From Clostridiales bacterium (GTDB lineage Bacteria; Bacillota; Clostridia; Christensenellales; Aristaeellaceae): a stretch of DNA of 7,497 bases. A program made the position numbers and the translations under genes. The DNA is taken from NCBI GenBank assembly GCA_004556395.1, contig SFHK01000086.1:1-7497 (forward strand), written 5' to 3'. Below are positions 1 to 6,244 of the stretch, one piece after another. The notes under the pieces are model-generated. The model saw only the letters and a program-made list of their open reading frames with translations, was not told the DNA's origin and ran no database searches. Positions within the stretch are counted from its first letter, which is position 1, and each line of letters opens with the position of its first letter.

Positions 1-1
1 C

Positions 2-244
2 GCCGGTCTGCTGACCATGAACGCGACCCTCCGGAGCCTGCTTTCCTCCGTCTCCGAGGTCATGGACACCGCCATGAGCAGCACCGCCGCGCTGGGACAC
101 GCAGCCGACGCCGCCGTTTCCTCCGCTCCCGCCGCCGTTCCCCTCGCCGCCCTCGCGCAATGCGCCTTCGCCGCCCTCCTTTCCTCCCTCACCATCTCCC
201 GCATGACCAGAAAGTCCCCGCTGGAGCTGATTCGAAAGGGATGA
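2..244 (+). CDS. MacB/FtsX-type ABC transporter permease, C-terminal fragment (5' end outside window)
   Basis: This is the 3' end of a gene that enters from the left edge; the frame is open from position 2 to the TGA at 242-244 (80 codons). The tail has the layout of an FtsX/MacB permease C-terminus: an Ala-rich stretch, a last hydrophobic helix (around VPLAALAQCAFAALLSS) and a short cytoplasmic end ISRMTRKSPLELIRKG, in which the 'P-LE-IRKG' ending is typical of these permeases. An ATG at 17 is probably internal, since the frame continues upstream without a stop and nothing before it resembles a ribosome binding site. The gene is probably the larger permease partner of the permease at 494 and ATPase at 1740, moving peptides, lipids or antibiotics across the membrane. 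A decayed copy of the same segment lies at 2566-2725. Family assignment is fairly safe; the substrate is unknown. Confidence 0.72.
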   Translation, partial: AGLLTMNATLRSLLSSVSEVMDTAMSSTAALGHAADAAVSSAPAAVPLAALAQCAFAALLSSLTISRMTRKSPLELIRKG

Positions 245-493
245 CCCGCGGCGATACAGGATAGTCATACAATCTATTTTGACCGATGCGCCGCATGTTG
301 TTTCAGCAAGAACCGACCCGCTCAGGAGGTTTCAGGTATATGCTTCTACGAGCCAGCGCCCCGATTATCCCGCTGCATGCCGGGCTGTGGCGAATGCGCA
401 TGAAATTGCTTTTCTCCGGCGCTGCGGTTAAACAGTAGCTTCGGCGCCAAAATAGCCATGCCTTATTTCTACCCGAAAGAGAGGTCACCGCCC
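245..493 (+). other. Spacer between the two permease genes, with an orphan Shine-Dalgarno and a 32-codon ORF
   Basis: These 249 bases separate the permease fragment from the complete permease. The stretch is less GC-rich than the genes around it. It contains a perfect Shine-Dalgarno AGGAGGT at 324-330, followed 10 bases later by an ATG at 340 that opens a 32-codon ORF ending with TAG at 436-438. The ORF product has no recognisable domain. Around 341-390 the DNA resembles the beginning of the permease gene at 494 (GCTTCTACGAGC against GCTTTTACGAGC, and a second partial match about 25 bases on with nearly equal spacing). It may therefore be the decayed start of another permease copy. No convincing promoter or intrinsic terminator was seen here, so read-through from the upstream permease is possible. 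Confidence 0.4.
479..484 (+). promoter_or_regulatory. Ribosome binding site that fixes the permease start at 494
   Basis: GAGAGG lies 9 bases before the ATG at 494. The in-frame upstream ATG at 458 has no comparable site and would add twelve residues (MPYFYPKERSPP) that look unlike a permease N-terminus. The protein should therefore start MIIGFYERTRLKR, directly before the first membrane helix. Confidence 0.7.
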
Positions 494-1738
494 ATGATTA
501 TCGGCTTTTACGAGCGAACACGACTGAAACGCGCGCCATGGCAGGCTTTGAGTCTCGTTTTGCTGGTGGCGCTTCTGTGCGCGTTCTTTGCATTTTTCGA
601 GGGCTTTCTTCAGCAGAAGGAACGGGACATAGACACCGCCTACGACGTAATTCCCGTAACGCTGGTTCTTTCCAACATCACCGGCACGCAGACAGATCAT
701 CTGGAAATCTTCGATTATGAAATTGATTATTTCCTTTCCGAAAAATACAGCGTTCGCGCTGTGCTGCAGCCCCGGGCGTTTTCCACCTACGTAAAAGACG
801 TACGCTTAAAGGCGAGCATGTATTACAACGCCGGCTCCAGCTTTGACGAACAGAATCAGTTGTTCGGTCTCACCGCTGTGGAGGCCGCGCCGGCATTGCT
901 TCCCGTTTCCGGTGCGCCAGTCGCCTATCTGGATGGCTTTGACGCGTCGCTTTTCGCTTCCTCCGAGCCGTTGTGCGTGGTTCCGGCATCCATGCTGGAA
1001 ACGCTGATGCCGGACGCGGACGGAATCTACACCGTTTCTCTCACCGCGCGGATGGCCCCCAAGGCTCAGAAGGAAAGCGCAGAGAAAACGCGCCTGCGCG
1101 TAGCCGGAACCTACCAAACCGACTCACAGGCGATCTACTGCCCTTATTCCATAGTCGCGGCGCTTCAGGTGGAGGTAAACGGCTTCATCGTGGGCGACAG
1201 CCTGTCGGCCACCGTTCGAAATAACCGGGAGCTGGACGAATTCCGCGTGCTTCTGGCTCGTCACTTCGCGGAGCCGGATCCCTCCGGGAAGGGTACGCAG
1301 CTGCCGGGCGCGTCGACGCATTTCATCATGCAGCATTCCGTAACAATTCACGATGAGGCGCTGCGCGCCACGCTGAACGCCCTGAACCGCAATCTCCAGA
1401 CGCTTTATCGGCTTCGCCCGATTTTCGCGTTTATCGAGGTTGCCATCGGCGCTATCGCGGGCTTCTTCTACTTCCATGTGCGCAGGCGCGAGCTTGCCGT
1501 CGCCCGCTCGCTCGGCACTCGAAAGAGTCAGGTCGTTGGCATCGGGGTCATCGAGACGCTGCTTGTCTATCTGCCGGGTCTGGCGCTTGCCGCGGCGGCT
1601 TCCATTTTCACAGGAAGCGCGGCGCTTCACATACCGATCGCCATTGCCGTTCTGCTGTCAATGGAAGCGGGCGCGGCGGCGGCCTGTCTGACCGCGACGA
1701 ACGGAAACGGAATTCGAATTTTGAGGGAGGTTGAATAG
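494..1738 (+). CDS. MacB/FtsX-type ABC transporter permease
   Basis: The 414-residue protein has the classic MacB/FtsX topology. A short basic N-terminus (ERTRLKRAPWQ) precedes helix TM1 at about 17-38. A large extracytoplasmic domain of about 270 residues (39-308) follows, then three C-terminal helices at about 309-329, 347-372 and 380-401. After TM2 comes the cytoplasmic motif RRRELAVARSLGTRKSQV (332-349), the family's coupling segment (compare 'RRREIAILRALGATRRQI'), and the end is RILREVE. Such permeases are mechanotransmitters: ATP binding in the cytoplasm moves the external domain. The TAG stop is one base before the ATPase ATG at 1740, so the two are surely co-translated partners. The first half uses visibly more A/T-ending codons than the genes from 2822 onward, which may hint at a different history. 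The external domain has no recognisable signature and the substrate is unknown. Confidence 0.85.
   Translation: MIIGFYERTRLKRAPWQALSLVLLVALLCAFFAFFEGFLQQKERDIDTAYDVIPVTLVLSNITGTQTDHLEIFDYEIDYFLSEKYSVRAVLQPRAFSTYVKDVRLKASMYYNAGSSFDEQNQLFGLTAVEAAPALLPVSGAPVAYLDGFDASLFASSEPLCVVPASMLETLMPDADGIYTVSLTARMAPKAQKESAEKTRLRVAGTYQTDSQAIYCPYSIVAALQVEVNGFIVGDSLSATVRNNRELDEFRVLLARHFAEPDPSGKGTQLPGASTHFIMQHSVTIHDEALRATLNALNRNLQTLYRLRPIFAFIEVAIGAIAGFFYFHVRRRELAVARSLGTRKSQVVGIGVIETLLVYLPGLALAAAASIFTGSAALHIPIAIAVLLSMEAGAAAACLTATNGNGIRILREVE
1723..1730 (+). promoter_or_regulatory. Ribosome binding site for the ABC ATPase, embedded in the permease 3' end
   Basis: GAGGGAGG within the last codons of the permease lies 9 bases before the ATG at 1740. 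A TTG at 1731 is in frame but directly abuts this site, leaving no spacing, so ATG 1740 is the start. This arrangement suggests translational coupling of permease and ATPase. Confidence 0.75.
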
Positions 1739-1739
1739 A

Positions 1740-2417
1740 ATGTCCATCTTATCCGCACAGGAGCTCTGCTACTCATACAAAACAAAATATCAGACCGTGC
1801 AGGCGGTGAAGGACGTTACCTGCGACTGGGAGGCCGGCGTATTTTACGCGCTGGTGGGCAAAAGCGGAAGCGGAAAAACCACGCTTCTCTCTCTGCTGGC
1901 CGGTCTGGAAAAGCCGCAGAGCGGCTGCGTACTGGTAGACGGCCGCGACCTGCGGGAACTGGACGTAGACCTCTACCGCCGCAGCCGGGCTTCGGTGATT
2001 TATCAAAGTTACAATCTGTTCCCGCTGATGACCGTGCGCGAGAACGTCATGTATCCGCTGAAGCTCGCAGGCGTTTCCGACGCCGACGCGCGAACGCGCG
2101 CGCAGGACGCACTGGCGCGGGTCGGATTGAACGAGGACTACTGGAAGCGTCTGCCCGCCATGCTGTCCGGCGGCGAGCAGCAGCGCGTTGCCATCGCCCG
2201 CACGCTGGCCGTCGGCGCGGAAATCATCCTCGCGGATGAGCCTACCGGCAATCTGGATACCGAAAACAGCTCGCAGATCGTGCAGCTGCTCGCGCGGCTG
2301 GCGCACGAAGAGCATTGCTGCGTGCTGGTGGTTACGCACGATCCGGAGGTTGCAAAAGTCGCGGACATCGTATACCGCATGGACAGCGGGCACATGAAGG
2401 AGGCGGCGGACGAATAA
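1740..2417 (+). CDS. ABC transporter ATP-binding protein, LolD/MacB (FtsE-like) family
   Basis: This complete 225-residue nucleotide-binding domain powers the adjacent FtsX-type permeases. All motifs are present: Walker A GKSGSGKT at 40-47, Q-loop Gln89 in YQSYNLFPLMTVRENV, signature LSGGEQQR at 142-149, Walker B IILADEP at 162-168 with catalytic Glu167, D-loop around NLD (171-173) and switch His200 in VTHD. The stretches 'YNLFPLMTVRENV' and 'ADEPTGNLD' are hallmarks of the LolD/MacB/FtsE/BceA clade, whose partners are MacB-type permeases and not importers. The length matches the family norm. Antimicrobial peptide or lipid export/detoxification would be a typical role, but the sequence does not fix the substrate. 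The gene is not followed by an intact permease; instead a decayed permease end lies at 2493-2725, then a terminator at 2734. Confidence 0.92.
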   Translation: MSILSAQELCYSYKTKYQTVQAVKDVTCDWEAGVFYALVGKSGSGKTTLLSLLAGLEKPQSGCVLVDGRDLRELDVDLYRRSRASVIYQSYNLFPLMTVRENVMYPLKLAGVSDADARTRAQDALARVGLNEDYWKRLPAMLSGGEQQRVAIARTLAVGAEIILADEPTGNLDTENSSQIVQLLARLAHEEHCCVLVVTHDPEVAKVADIVYRMDSGHMKEAADE

Positions 2418-2492
2418 CTCCGTTCCGCCAGCTTCTCCGGCAGCCTGGTCGGCTAGTTGACGGCCTGCCCACCTTGTATCACAGCCTGCGCG

Positions 2493-2725
2493 ACCTCTCT
2501 CGCGGCGTTGTTTGTGTATCTGTCTTTCTCCCTCTCGTAATAGCCGCCATCATCGCGCGACTATTGGCCTGCCGGCCATGAACGCGACCATCCAAAGTCT
2601 CCTTCGTCTCCGAGGTCATGAACACCGCCATAAGCAGCACTGCCGCACTCCTCCGCCCTCCTTCCTCCCTCGCCATCTCCCGCATGACCAGAAAATCCCC
2701 TCCGGAGCTGATTTGAAGAGTATGA
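2493..2725 (+). pseudogene. Decayed second copy of the permease C-terminal region (relic of the gene at 2-244)
   Basis: Positions 2566-2725 align with 5-244. GGCCTGCCGGCCATGAACG matches GGTCTGCTGACCATGAACG, and the end encodes ISRMTRKSPPELI against ISRMTRKSPLELI. The copy is clearly dead. A 5-bp deletion near 2600-2610 shifts the frame. A 75-bp deletion removes 25 codons, including most of the last membrane helix. The Arg codon CGA is now TGA (2714-2716), and the TGA at 2723-2725 corresponds to the original stop at 242-244. Upstream, 2493-2565 reads in changing frames as a broken hydrophobic helix (AALFVYLSFSLS in one frame, VIAAIIARLLA in the next), probably the preceding membrane segment. 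That part has no comparison copy because the window starts at the other copy's position 5. The rest of the gap from 2418 shows nothing I can identify. It implies that the permease or the whole ABC unit was once duplicated here. Confidence 0.82.
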
Positions 2726-2733
2726 TTTTCCCC

Positions 2734-2765
2734 GCGCCGCTGTTGATTCAAACGGCGGCGCTTTT
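2734..2765 (+). terminator. Intrinsic terminator of the ABC transporter unit
   Basis: An 11-bp hairpin with one G-T wobble has arms GCGCCGCTGTT (2734-2744) and AACGGCGGCGC (2751-2761) and a six-base loop. TTTT follows at 2762-2765. It sits just after the decayed permease end and would close the ABC transcript before the two-component operon. Its T-tract overlaps the -35 region of the next promoter. Confidence 0.75.
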
Positions 2766-2790
2766 CAGGCGACGGATTGTGTGGTATACT
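2762..2790 (+). promoter_or_regulatory. Probable sigma-A promoter of the two-component operon, extended -10
   Basis: A strong extended -10, TGG-TATACT (2782-2790), is preceded at 17-base spacing by a weak -35 TTTTCA (2762-2767, 4 of 6 consensus) that uses the T-tract of the terminator. Transcription would start near 2797, leaving a leader of about 25 bases with the ribosome binding site GGAGGG at 2809-2814. An extended -10 can compensate for the poor -35. No operator is evident. Confidence 0.62.
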
Positions 2791-2821
2791 GTAGGCGAAA
2801 CAGAAGCCGGAGGGAACGCGG

Positions 2822-3493
2822 ATGCAGAAGATTTTCATCGTGGAGGACGACCGGGGCATTGCCGAGGCGGTGGCCTCACAGGCGGAGAGGTGGGCGTTTG
2901 ACGTGCGCATCGCATCGGACTTTCGCGACGTGGCCGGAGAGGTCGCCCAGTTTCAGCCGCACATCGTGCTGATGGACATCGGCCTTCCGTTTTTCAGCGG
3001 CTATTACTGGTGCAGCGAAATCCGCAAGACCTCGCGCGTGCCGATCATCTTCCTGTCCTCGGCGGCGGACAACATGAACATCGTGATGGCGATGAACATG
3101 GGCGGCGACGATTTTATCGCCAAGCCGTTTGACATGAGCGTGCTGATGGCGAAAATTCAGGCGCTGCTTCGGCGCACCTACGACTTCGCGCAGCCGTCTC
3201 CGCTGCTCGCGCATCGCGGGGCGGTGCTGGACGCCGGCAGCGGCGCGCTGAAATATGAAGGAAAGACGATCGATCTCACGCGCAACGAGTTTCGCATCCT
3301 GCTGGCGCTGATGGAGAAGCGCGGGAACGTGGTGAGCCGCGAAAAGCTGATGGAGCGCCTGTGGGAGACGGACAGCTTCGTGGACGAAAACACGCTGACG
3401 GTGAACGTGAACCGCCTGCGCAAAAAGCTGGACGCGGCCGGGCTGACCGGCTTCATCGCCACGCGCTTCGGCGTGGGCTACATCATCGAATAG
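2822..3493 (+). CDS. Two-component response regulator, OmpR/PhoB family, BceR-like
   Basis: This complete 223-residue DNA-binding response regulator has an N-terminal receiver domain (about 1-118) with acidic pocket Glu8/Asp9/Asp10, phospho-acceptor Asp52 in LMDIGLP, switch Ser79 in IIFLSS and Lys101 in AKPFD. The segment SSAADNMNIVMAMNMGGDD is typical of BceR-type regulators paired with intramembrane-sensing kinases. The C-terminal winged helix (about 125-223) contains LTRNEFRILLALMEKRGNVV, the recognition region TLTVNVNRLRKKL, and the closing wing TRFGVGYIIE. Phosphorylated by the kinase encoded 9 bases downstream, it probably activates transporter genes; in BceRS systems the target is the associated ABC operon. 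The ribosome binding site GGAGGG lies 7 bases before the ATG. The target promoter was not found: the ABC operon's promoter appears to lie left of the window. Confidence 0.93.
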   Translation: MQKIFIVEDDRGIAEAVASQAERWAFDVRIASDFRDVAGEVAQFQPHIVLMDIGLPFFSGYYWCSEIRKTSRVPIIFLSSAADNMNIVMAMNMGGDDFIAKPFDMSVLMAKIQALLRRTYDFAQPSPLLAHRGAVLDAGSGALKYEGKTIDLTRNEFRILLALMEKRGNVVSREKLMERLWETDSFVDENTLTVNVNRLRKKLDAAGLTGFIATRFGVGYIIE

Positions 3494-3502
3494 GAGGCGC
3501 GC

Positions 3503-4489
3503 ATGCGGTTCTTTCTTCATTATCTGCATTCCCGCCGCCTGATCCTCTGTTCGTTCGCGGCGGCGCTGCTCGCGTTCCCGCTGATATTTTTTCTGTATGG
3601 ACTGCCGAAGCAGGCGCTTTTATATCCCTCGGCGCTGGCCGCGCTGATCGGCCTGTGCGCGTTCACGGCGGATTTTCTGAAATTCCGGCGGCGGCACGCG
3701 CAGCTTGCGCGGCTTTTGAACTTTCAGGAGGGAATGGCGCTGGAGCTGCCCGCGCCCGCCGACGCGCTGGAGGCGGACTATCAGGCGCTGCTTCAGCTGC
3801 TGGAAGCGCGCGAAGCCGAGCGGCAGACACAGCAGGATCGGCGCTATCAGGACATGTGCGACTACTATACCACGTGGGCGCATCAGATCAAAACGCCCAT
3901 CGCCGCCATGCGCCTGAACCTGAAAAACGAGGACTCGCCGCTTTCGCGAAGGCTTTTAAGCGACCTGATGCGCGTGGAACGCTATGCGGAAATGGTGATG
4001 GCCTATCTGCGCGTGGAATCGCCGTCGACGGATTATCTGCTGCGCAGGCTCTGCATCGACGACGCGGTGAAGCGCGCCGTGCGGCCGTTCGCCGGGGAGT
4101 TCATCGCGCGCAGGCTGAAGCTGAACTACGAGGAAACCGGACTTTCCGCCGTGAGCGACGAAAAATGGCTGGTATTCGTGCTGGAGCAGATTCTTTCAAA
4201 CGCACTCAAGTATACGCCCGAGGGCGGCATTCACATTTACCGCTCCGCGCCGAACACGCTCACGATTCAGGACACGGGCATCGGCATCGCGCCGGAGGAT
4301 CTGCCGCGCGTGTTCGAAAAGGGCTACACGGGGCTCAACGGGCGCAGCGACCTGAAGGCGAGCGGCATCGGGCTGTATCTGAGCAAAAAGGTGCTCACGA
4401 AGCTCGGCCACGCCATTTCCGCCGAATCCGAGCCGGGGCGCGGCACGGCCATCCACATCGACTTCACGCAGCGCGACGTTCGCGAATAA
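3503..4489 (+). CDS. Sensor histidine kinase, BceS-like intramembrane-sensing type
   Basis: This 328-residue membrane kinase has two helices (about 12-32 and 39-59) joined by only a handful of residues, so it has no external sensing domain. A coiled linker (about 60-118) leads to the phospho-acceptor motif YYTTWAHQIKTPIAAM with His127, characteristic of BceS-type kinases. The ATP-binding domain shows the N-box Asn233 in EQILSNALKYTPEGG, the G1 box DTGIGI (257-262), the F-box VFEKGYTG (270-277) and the G2 box SGIGLYL (287-293). All catalytic residues are present. Kinases of this architecture receive their signal from a partner ABC transporter, which here is most likely the unit upstream. The start follows AGGAGG, which overlaps the regulator's stop region, and the gene is co-transcribed with it. 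No terminator with a T-tract follows; the inverted repeat at 4502-4527 may serve partly as one. Confidence 0.92.
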   Translation: MRFFLHYLHSRRLILCSFAAALLAFPLIFFLYGLPKQALLYPSALAALIGLCAFTADFLKFRRRHAQLARLLNFQEGMALELPAPADALEADYQALLQLLEAREAERQTQQDRRYQDMCDYYTTWAHQIKTPIAAMRLNLKNEDSPLSRRLLSDLMRVERYAEMVMAYLRVESPSTDYLLRRLCIDDAVKRAVRPFAGEFIARRLKLNYEETGLSAVSDEKWLVFVLEQILSNALKYTPEGGIHIYRSAPNTLTIQDTGIGIAPEDLPRVFEKGYTGLNGRSDLKASGIGLYLSKKVLTKLGHAISAESEPGRGTAIHIDFTQRDVRE

Positions 4490-4501
4490 TCGGTTCCCTT
4501 C

Positions 4502-4527
4502 CGGCGCGGTTGACACGAACCGCGCCG
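4502..4527 (+). repeat. Perfect 10-bp inverted repeat enclosing the -35 box
   Basis: CGGCGCGGTT (4502-4511) and AACCGCGCCG (4518-4527) are perfect reverse complements around a six-base centre GACACG. The TTGACA -35 box (4510-4515) spans the left arm's end and the centre. No T-tract directly follows, so it is not a canonical intrinsic terminator; a repressor operator or a dual-use terminator/promoter are both possible. Confidence 0.7.
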
Positions 4528-4538
4528 CGTGATACACT
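4510..4538 (+). promoter_or_regulatory. Strong sigma-A promoter upstream of the MazG-like gene
   Basis: A perfect -35 TTGACA (4510-4515), a 17-base spacer and a -10 TACACT (4533-4538) with an extended TGA directly before it. The start would be near 4545, giving a leader of about 38 bases that carries GGGAGG (4569-4574), 8 bases before the ATG. The same layout recurs at 6259-6287. Confidence 0.75.
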
Positions 4539-4582
4539 TTTCTTGAAACGGAAACATTCATTATCGATGGGAGGCGTTATTC

Positions 4583-4900
4583 ATGTCAACCGTTCGCTAT
4601 CACAAGCTCGTTCGAGACAGGATTCCGCAGATCATTGAACAGGACGGCCGCAAATGCCGCGTTCGCAGGCTTTCGGAAGCAGAATATCTGCTGATGCTGG
4701 ACGAAAAGCTGAACGAGGAAATGCGCGAGTATCAGCAGGACAAGACGCTGGAGGAGCTGGCGGACGTGCTGGAGGTCGTTCGCGCCGCGGCGCTGGCGCA
4801 CGGATGGAGTCTGGAAGCGCTGGAAGCGGCGCGTGCGAAAAAAGAGGCTGTATGCGGCGGCTTCCGCGAACGGATTCTTCTGGAAGAGGCCGACCGGTAA
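4583..4900 (+). CDS. MazG-like nucleoside triphosphate pyrophosphohydrolase (house-cleaning type)
   Basis: This complete 105-residue all-alpha protein opens with YHKLVRDRIPQIIEQ, the signature start of the 'YxKLVRDxIPxII' branch of the MazG/phosphoribosyl-ATP pyrophosphohydrolase-like superfamily. The metal-binding pattern is visible: KLNEEMREY supplies Glu45, Glu46 and Glu49, and EELADVLEVV supplies the ExxD pair Glu58/Asp61. Family members hydrolyse (d)NTPs or non-canonical nucleotides to monophosphate and pyrophosphate in the cytoplasm, and some annotations call them phosphoribosyl-ATP pyrophosphohydrolase homologues. No other histidine-biosynthesis gene is nearby, so HisE is unlikely; nucleotide-pool cleaning is the better guess. 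The gene has its own strong promoter and is followed 51 bases later by the aminopeptidase without an intervening strong terminator or promoter, so the two are probably co-transcribed. Confidence 0.85.
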   Translation: MSTVRYHKLVRDRIPQIIEQDGRKCRVRRLSEAEYLLMLDEKLNEEMREYQQDKTLEELADVLEVVRAAALAHGWSLEALEAARAKKEAVCGGFRERILLEEADR

Positions 4901-4951
4901 CCGCCCGCATTTCGGGATAAACGGAAACGTACAGACAGGGAGGACACACAT

Positions 4952-6196
4952 ATGGGACACATCGATTTTGAAAAATACGCGCGCGTGATCGTTCGCATCG
5001 GCGCGAACGTGCAAAAATGGCAGGATGTTCGCGTGACCGCTGAGCTCGACCAGGCGGAGCTGGTGCGCGCGGTCGTGGAGGAATGCTATAAGGCGGGCGC
5101 GAAGTACGTGGACGTCACGTGGAACTACGGCCCGGTAAACCGGCTGCACTATCAGTATGCCGACGCGCAGACGCTGGGCACGGTGCGCGAATGGGAGGAA
5201 GCGCGCGCGAAGGAAATGGCCGAGACGCTTCCCGTGCGCATCATGATCGCCTCCGCCGACCCGGACGAGCTGCGCGGCATTTCCGCCGACGTGCTTTCCG
5301 AGGTTCGCCGCATGCGCGCGAAGGTGCTGAAGCCGTATCGCGACCGCATCGACGGCCGTCACCAGTGGCTGATCGTCGCCGCCGCGTCCCCGGCGTGGGC
5401 GCGCAAGGTGTTCCCGCAGCTTCCGGAGGACGAGGCCGTGCGCCGGCTGTGGGACGCGATTCTGCACTGCGTGTATCTGGATCGCGAGGAAGACCCGGTG
5501 GAAATCTGGCAGGCGCACAGCGCCGCGTGCGAAGCGCGGGCGCGCTGGCTGAACGCGCAGAACTTCACGCATCTCACCTATGAAAGCTCGAACGGCACGC
5601 ACTTCCGCGTCGGCCTGATTCCGGGCGCGAAATGGTGCGGCGCGGGCGACGTGAACCACGAAAACGGCGCGTATTATGTGCCCAACATGCCCACCGAAGA
5701 GGTTTTCACCAGCCCCATGCGCGGCGACTGCGAGGGCACGCTGGTCGCGACCAAGCCGCTGAGCTGGGCGGGTCAGCTGATCGAGGACTTCACGGTGCGC
5801 TTTGAGAACGGCCGTGTGGTTTCGTGCAGCGCAAAGAAGGGCGGCGAGATTCTCGAAAAGATGTTCCACATGGACGAGGGCGCTTCGATGCTGGGCGAGG
5901 TGGCGCTGGTGCCGAAGGAATCGCCGATCAACCAGACCGACCTTCTGTTCCTCAACACGCTGTTCGACGAAAACGCCTGCTGCCATATGGCGGTCGGGCA
6001 GGGCTTCGGCGAGGTGCTGGACGGCTATCTGGAGCTGTCGCAGGACGAACTTCTGAAGCGCGGCGTCAACGATTCGCTGATTCACGTGGACTTCATGGTC
6101 GGCTCGGACGACCTGCACATCATCGGCCACCGCGCCGACGGCACGACCGCCGACGTCTTTACCAACGGCAGCTGGGCGGAGAGCGCAGGTCAGTAA
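4952..6196 (+). CDS. M29-family metallo-aminopeptidase (AmpS/aminopeptidase T type)
   Basis: The 414-residue protein matches the length and residue spacing of the M29 'thermophilic metalloprotease' family, cytoplasmic dimeric aminopeptidases that use two divalent metals to remove N-terminal residues from peptides. The N-terminal domain opens with FEKYARVIVRIGANVQKWQDV. The expected metal ligands appear in order: Glu250 (PTEEVFTSP), Glu316 (MLGEVAL), His345 (CCHMAVGQGF), His378 and Asp380 (LIHVDFMVGS). Glu316 is the presumed catalytic base. The family's active-site Tyr seven residues after the His (position 352) reads Phe here, which may be a subfamily trait. There is no signal peptide. The start is well set: GGGAGG at 4938-4943, 8 bases before the ATG. 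It lies downstream of the MazG-like gene and probably shares its transcript; the stop is TAA at 6194-6196. Its role would be peptide turnover and amino acid salvage. Confidence 0.92.
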   Translation: MGHIDFEKYARVIVRIGANVQKWQDVRVTAELDQAELVRAVVEECYKAGAKYVDVTWNYGPVNRLHYQYADAQTLGTVREWEEARAKEMAETLPVRIMIASADPDELRGISADVLSEVRRMRAKVLKPYRDRIDGRHQWLIVAAASPAWARKVFPQLPEDEAVRRLWDAILHCVYLDREEDPVEIWQAHSAACEARARWLNAQNFTHLTYESSNGTHFRVGLIPGAKWCGAGDVNHENGAYYVPNMPTEEVFTSPMRGDCEGTLVATKPLSWAGQLIEDFTVRFENGRVVSCSAKKGGEILEKMFHMDEGASMLGEVALVPKESPINQTDLLFLNTLFDENACCHMAVGQGFGEVLDGYLELSQDELLKRGVNDSLIHVDFMVGSDDLHIIGHRADGTTADVFTNGSWAESAGQ

Positions 6197-6244
6197 AATT
6201 TCACATTGCAACAAGGCCGAAGCAGTTTGCAAATCGAACGCTGT

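Noticed and set aside
268..284. Promoter-like boxes TACAAT (268-273) and TTGACC (279-284) upstream of the permease.
   Set aside because: Neither has a partner box at acceptable spacing, so no promoter is claimed in this spacer.
458..493. An upstream in-frame ATG that would lengthen the permease by twelve residues.
   Set aside because: No ribosome binding site precedes it, whereas GAGAGG stands 9 bases before the ATG at 494.
2512..2901. A 129-codon open frame running through the decayed permease region into the response regulator.
   Set aside because: It crosses a strong terminator and a promoter, changes reading frame relative to the permease homology, and yields His/Arg/Pro-rich sequence of no family.
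3361..4638. A 425-codon open frame on the + strand overlapping the response regulator and kinase genes.
   Set aside because: It is a frame shadow of two genes with complete catalytic motifs; its product is an Arg/Ala/Gly-rich sequence with no domain, and its start has no ribosome binding site of its own.
4905..4917. A small hairpin (CCCG/CGGG) between the MazG-like gene and the aminopeptidase gene.
   Set aside because: The stem is about four base pairs with no T-tract, too weak for a terminator, so co-transcription remains likely.
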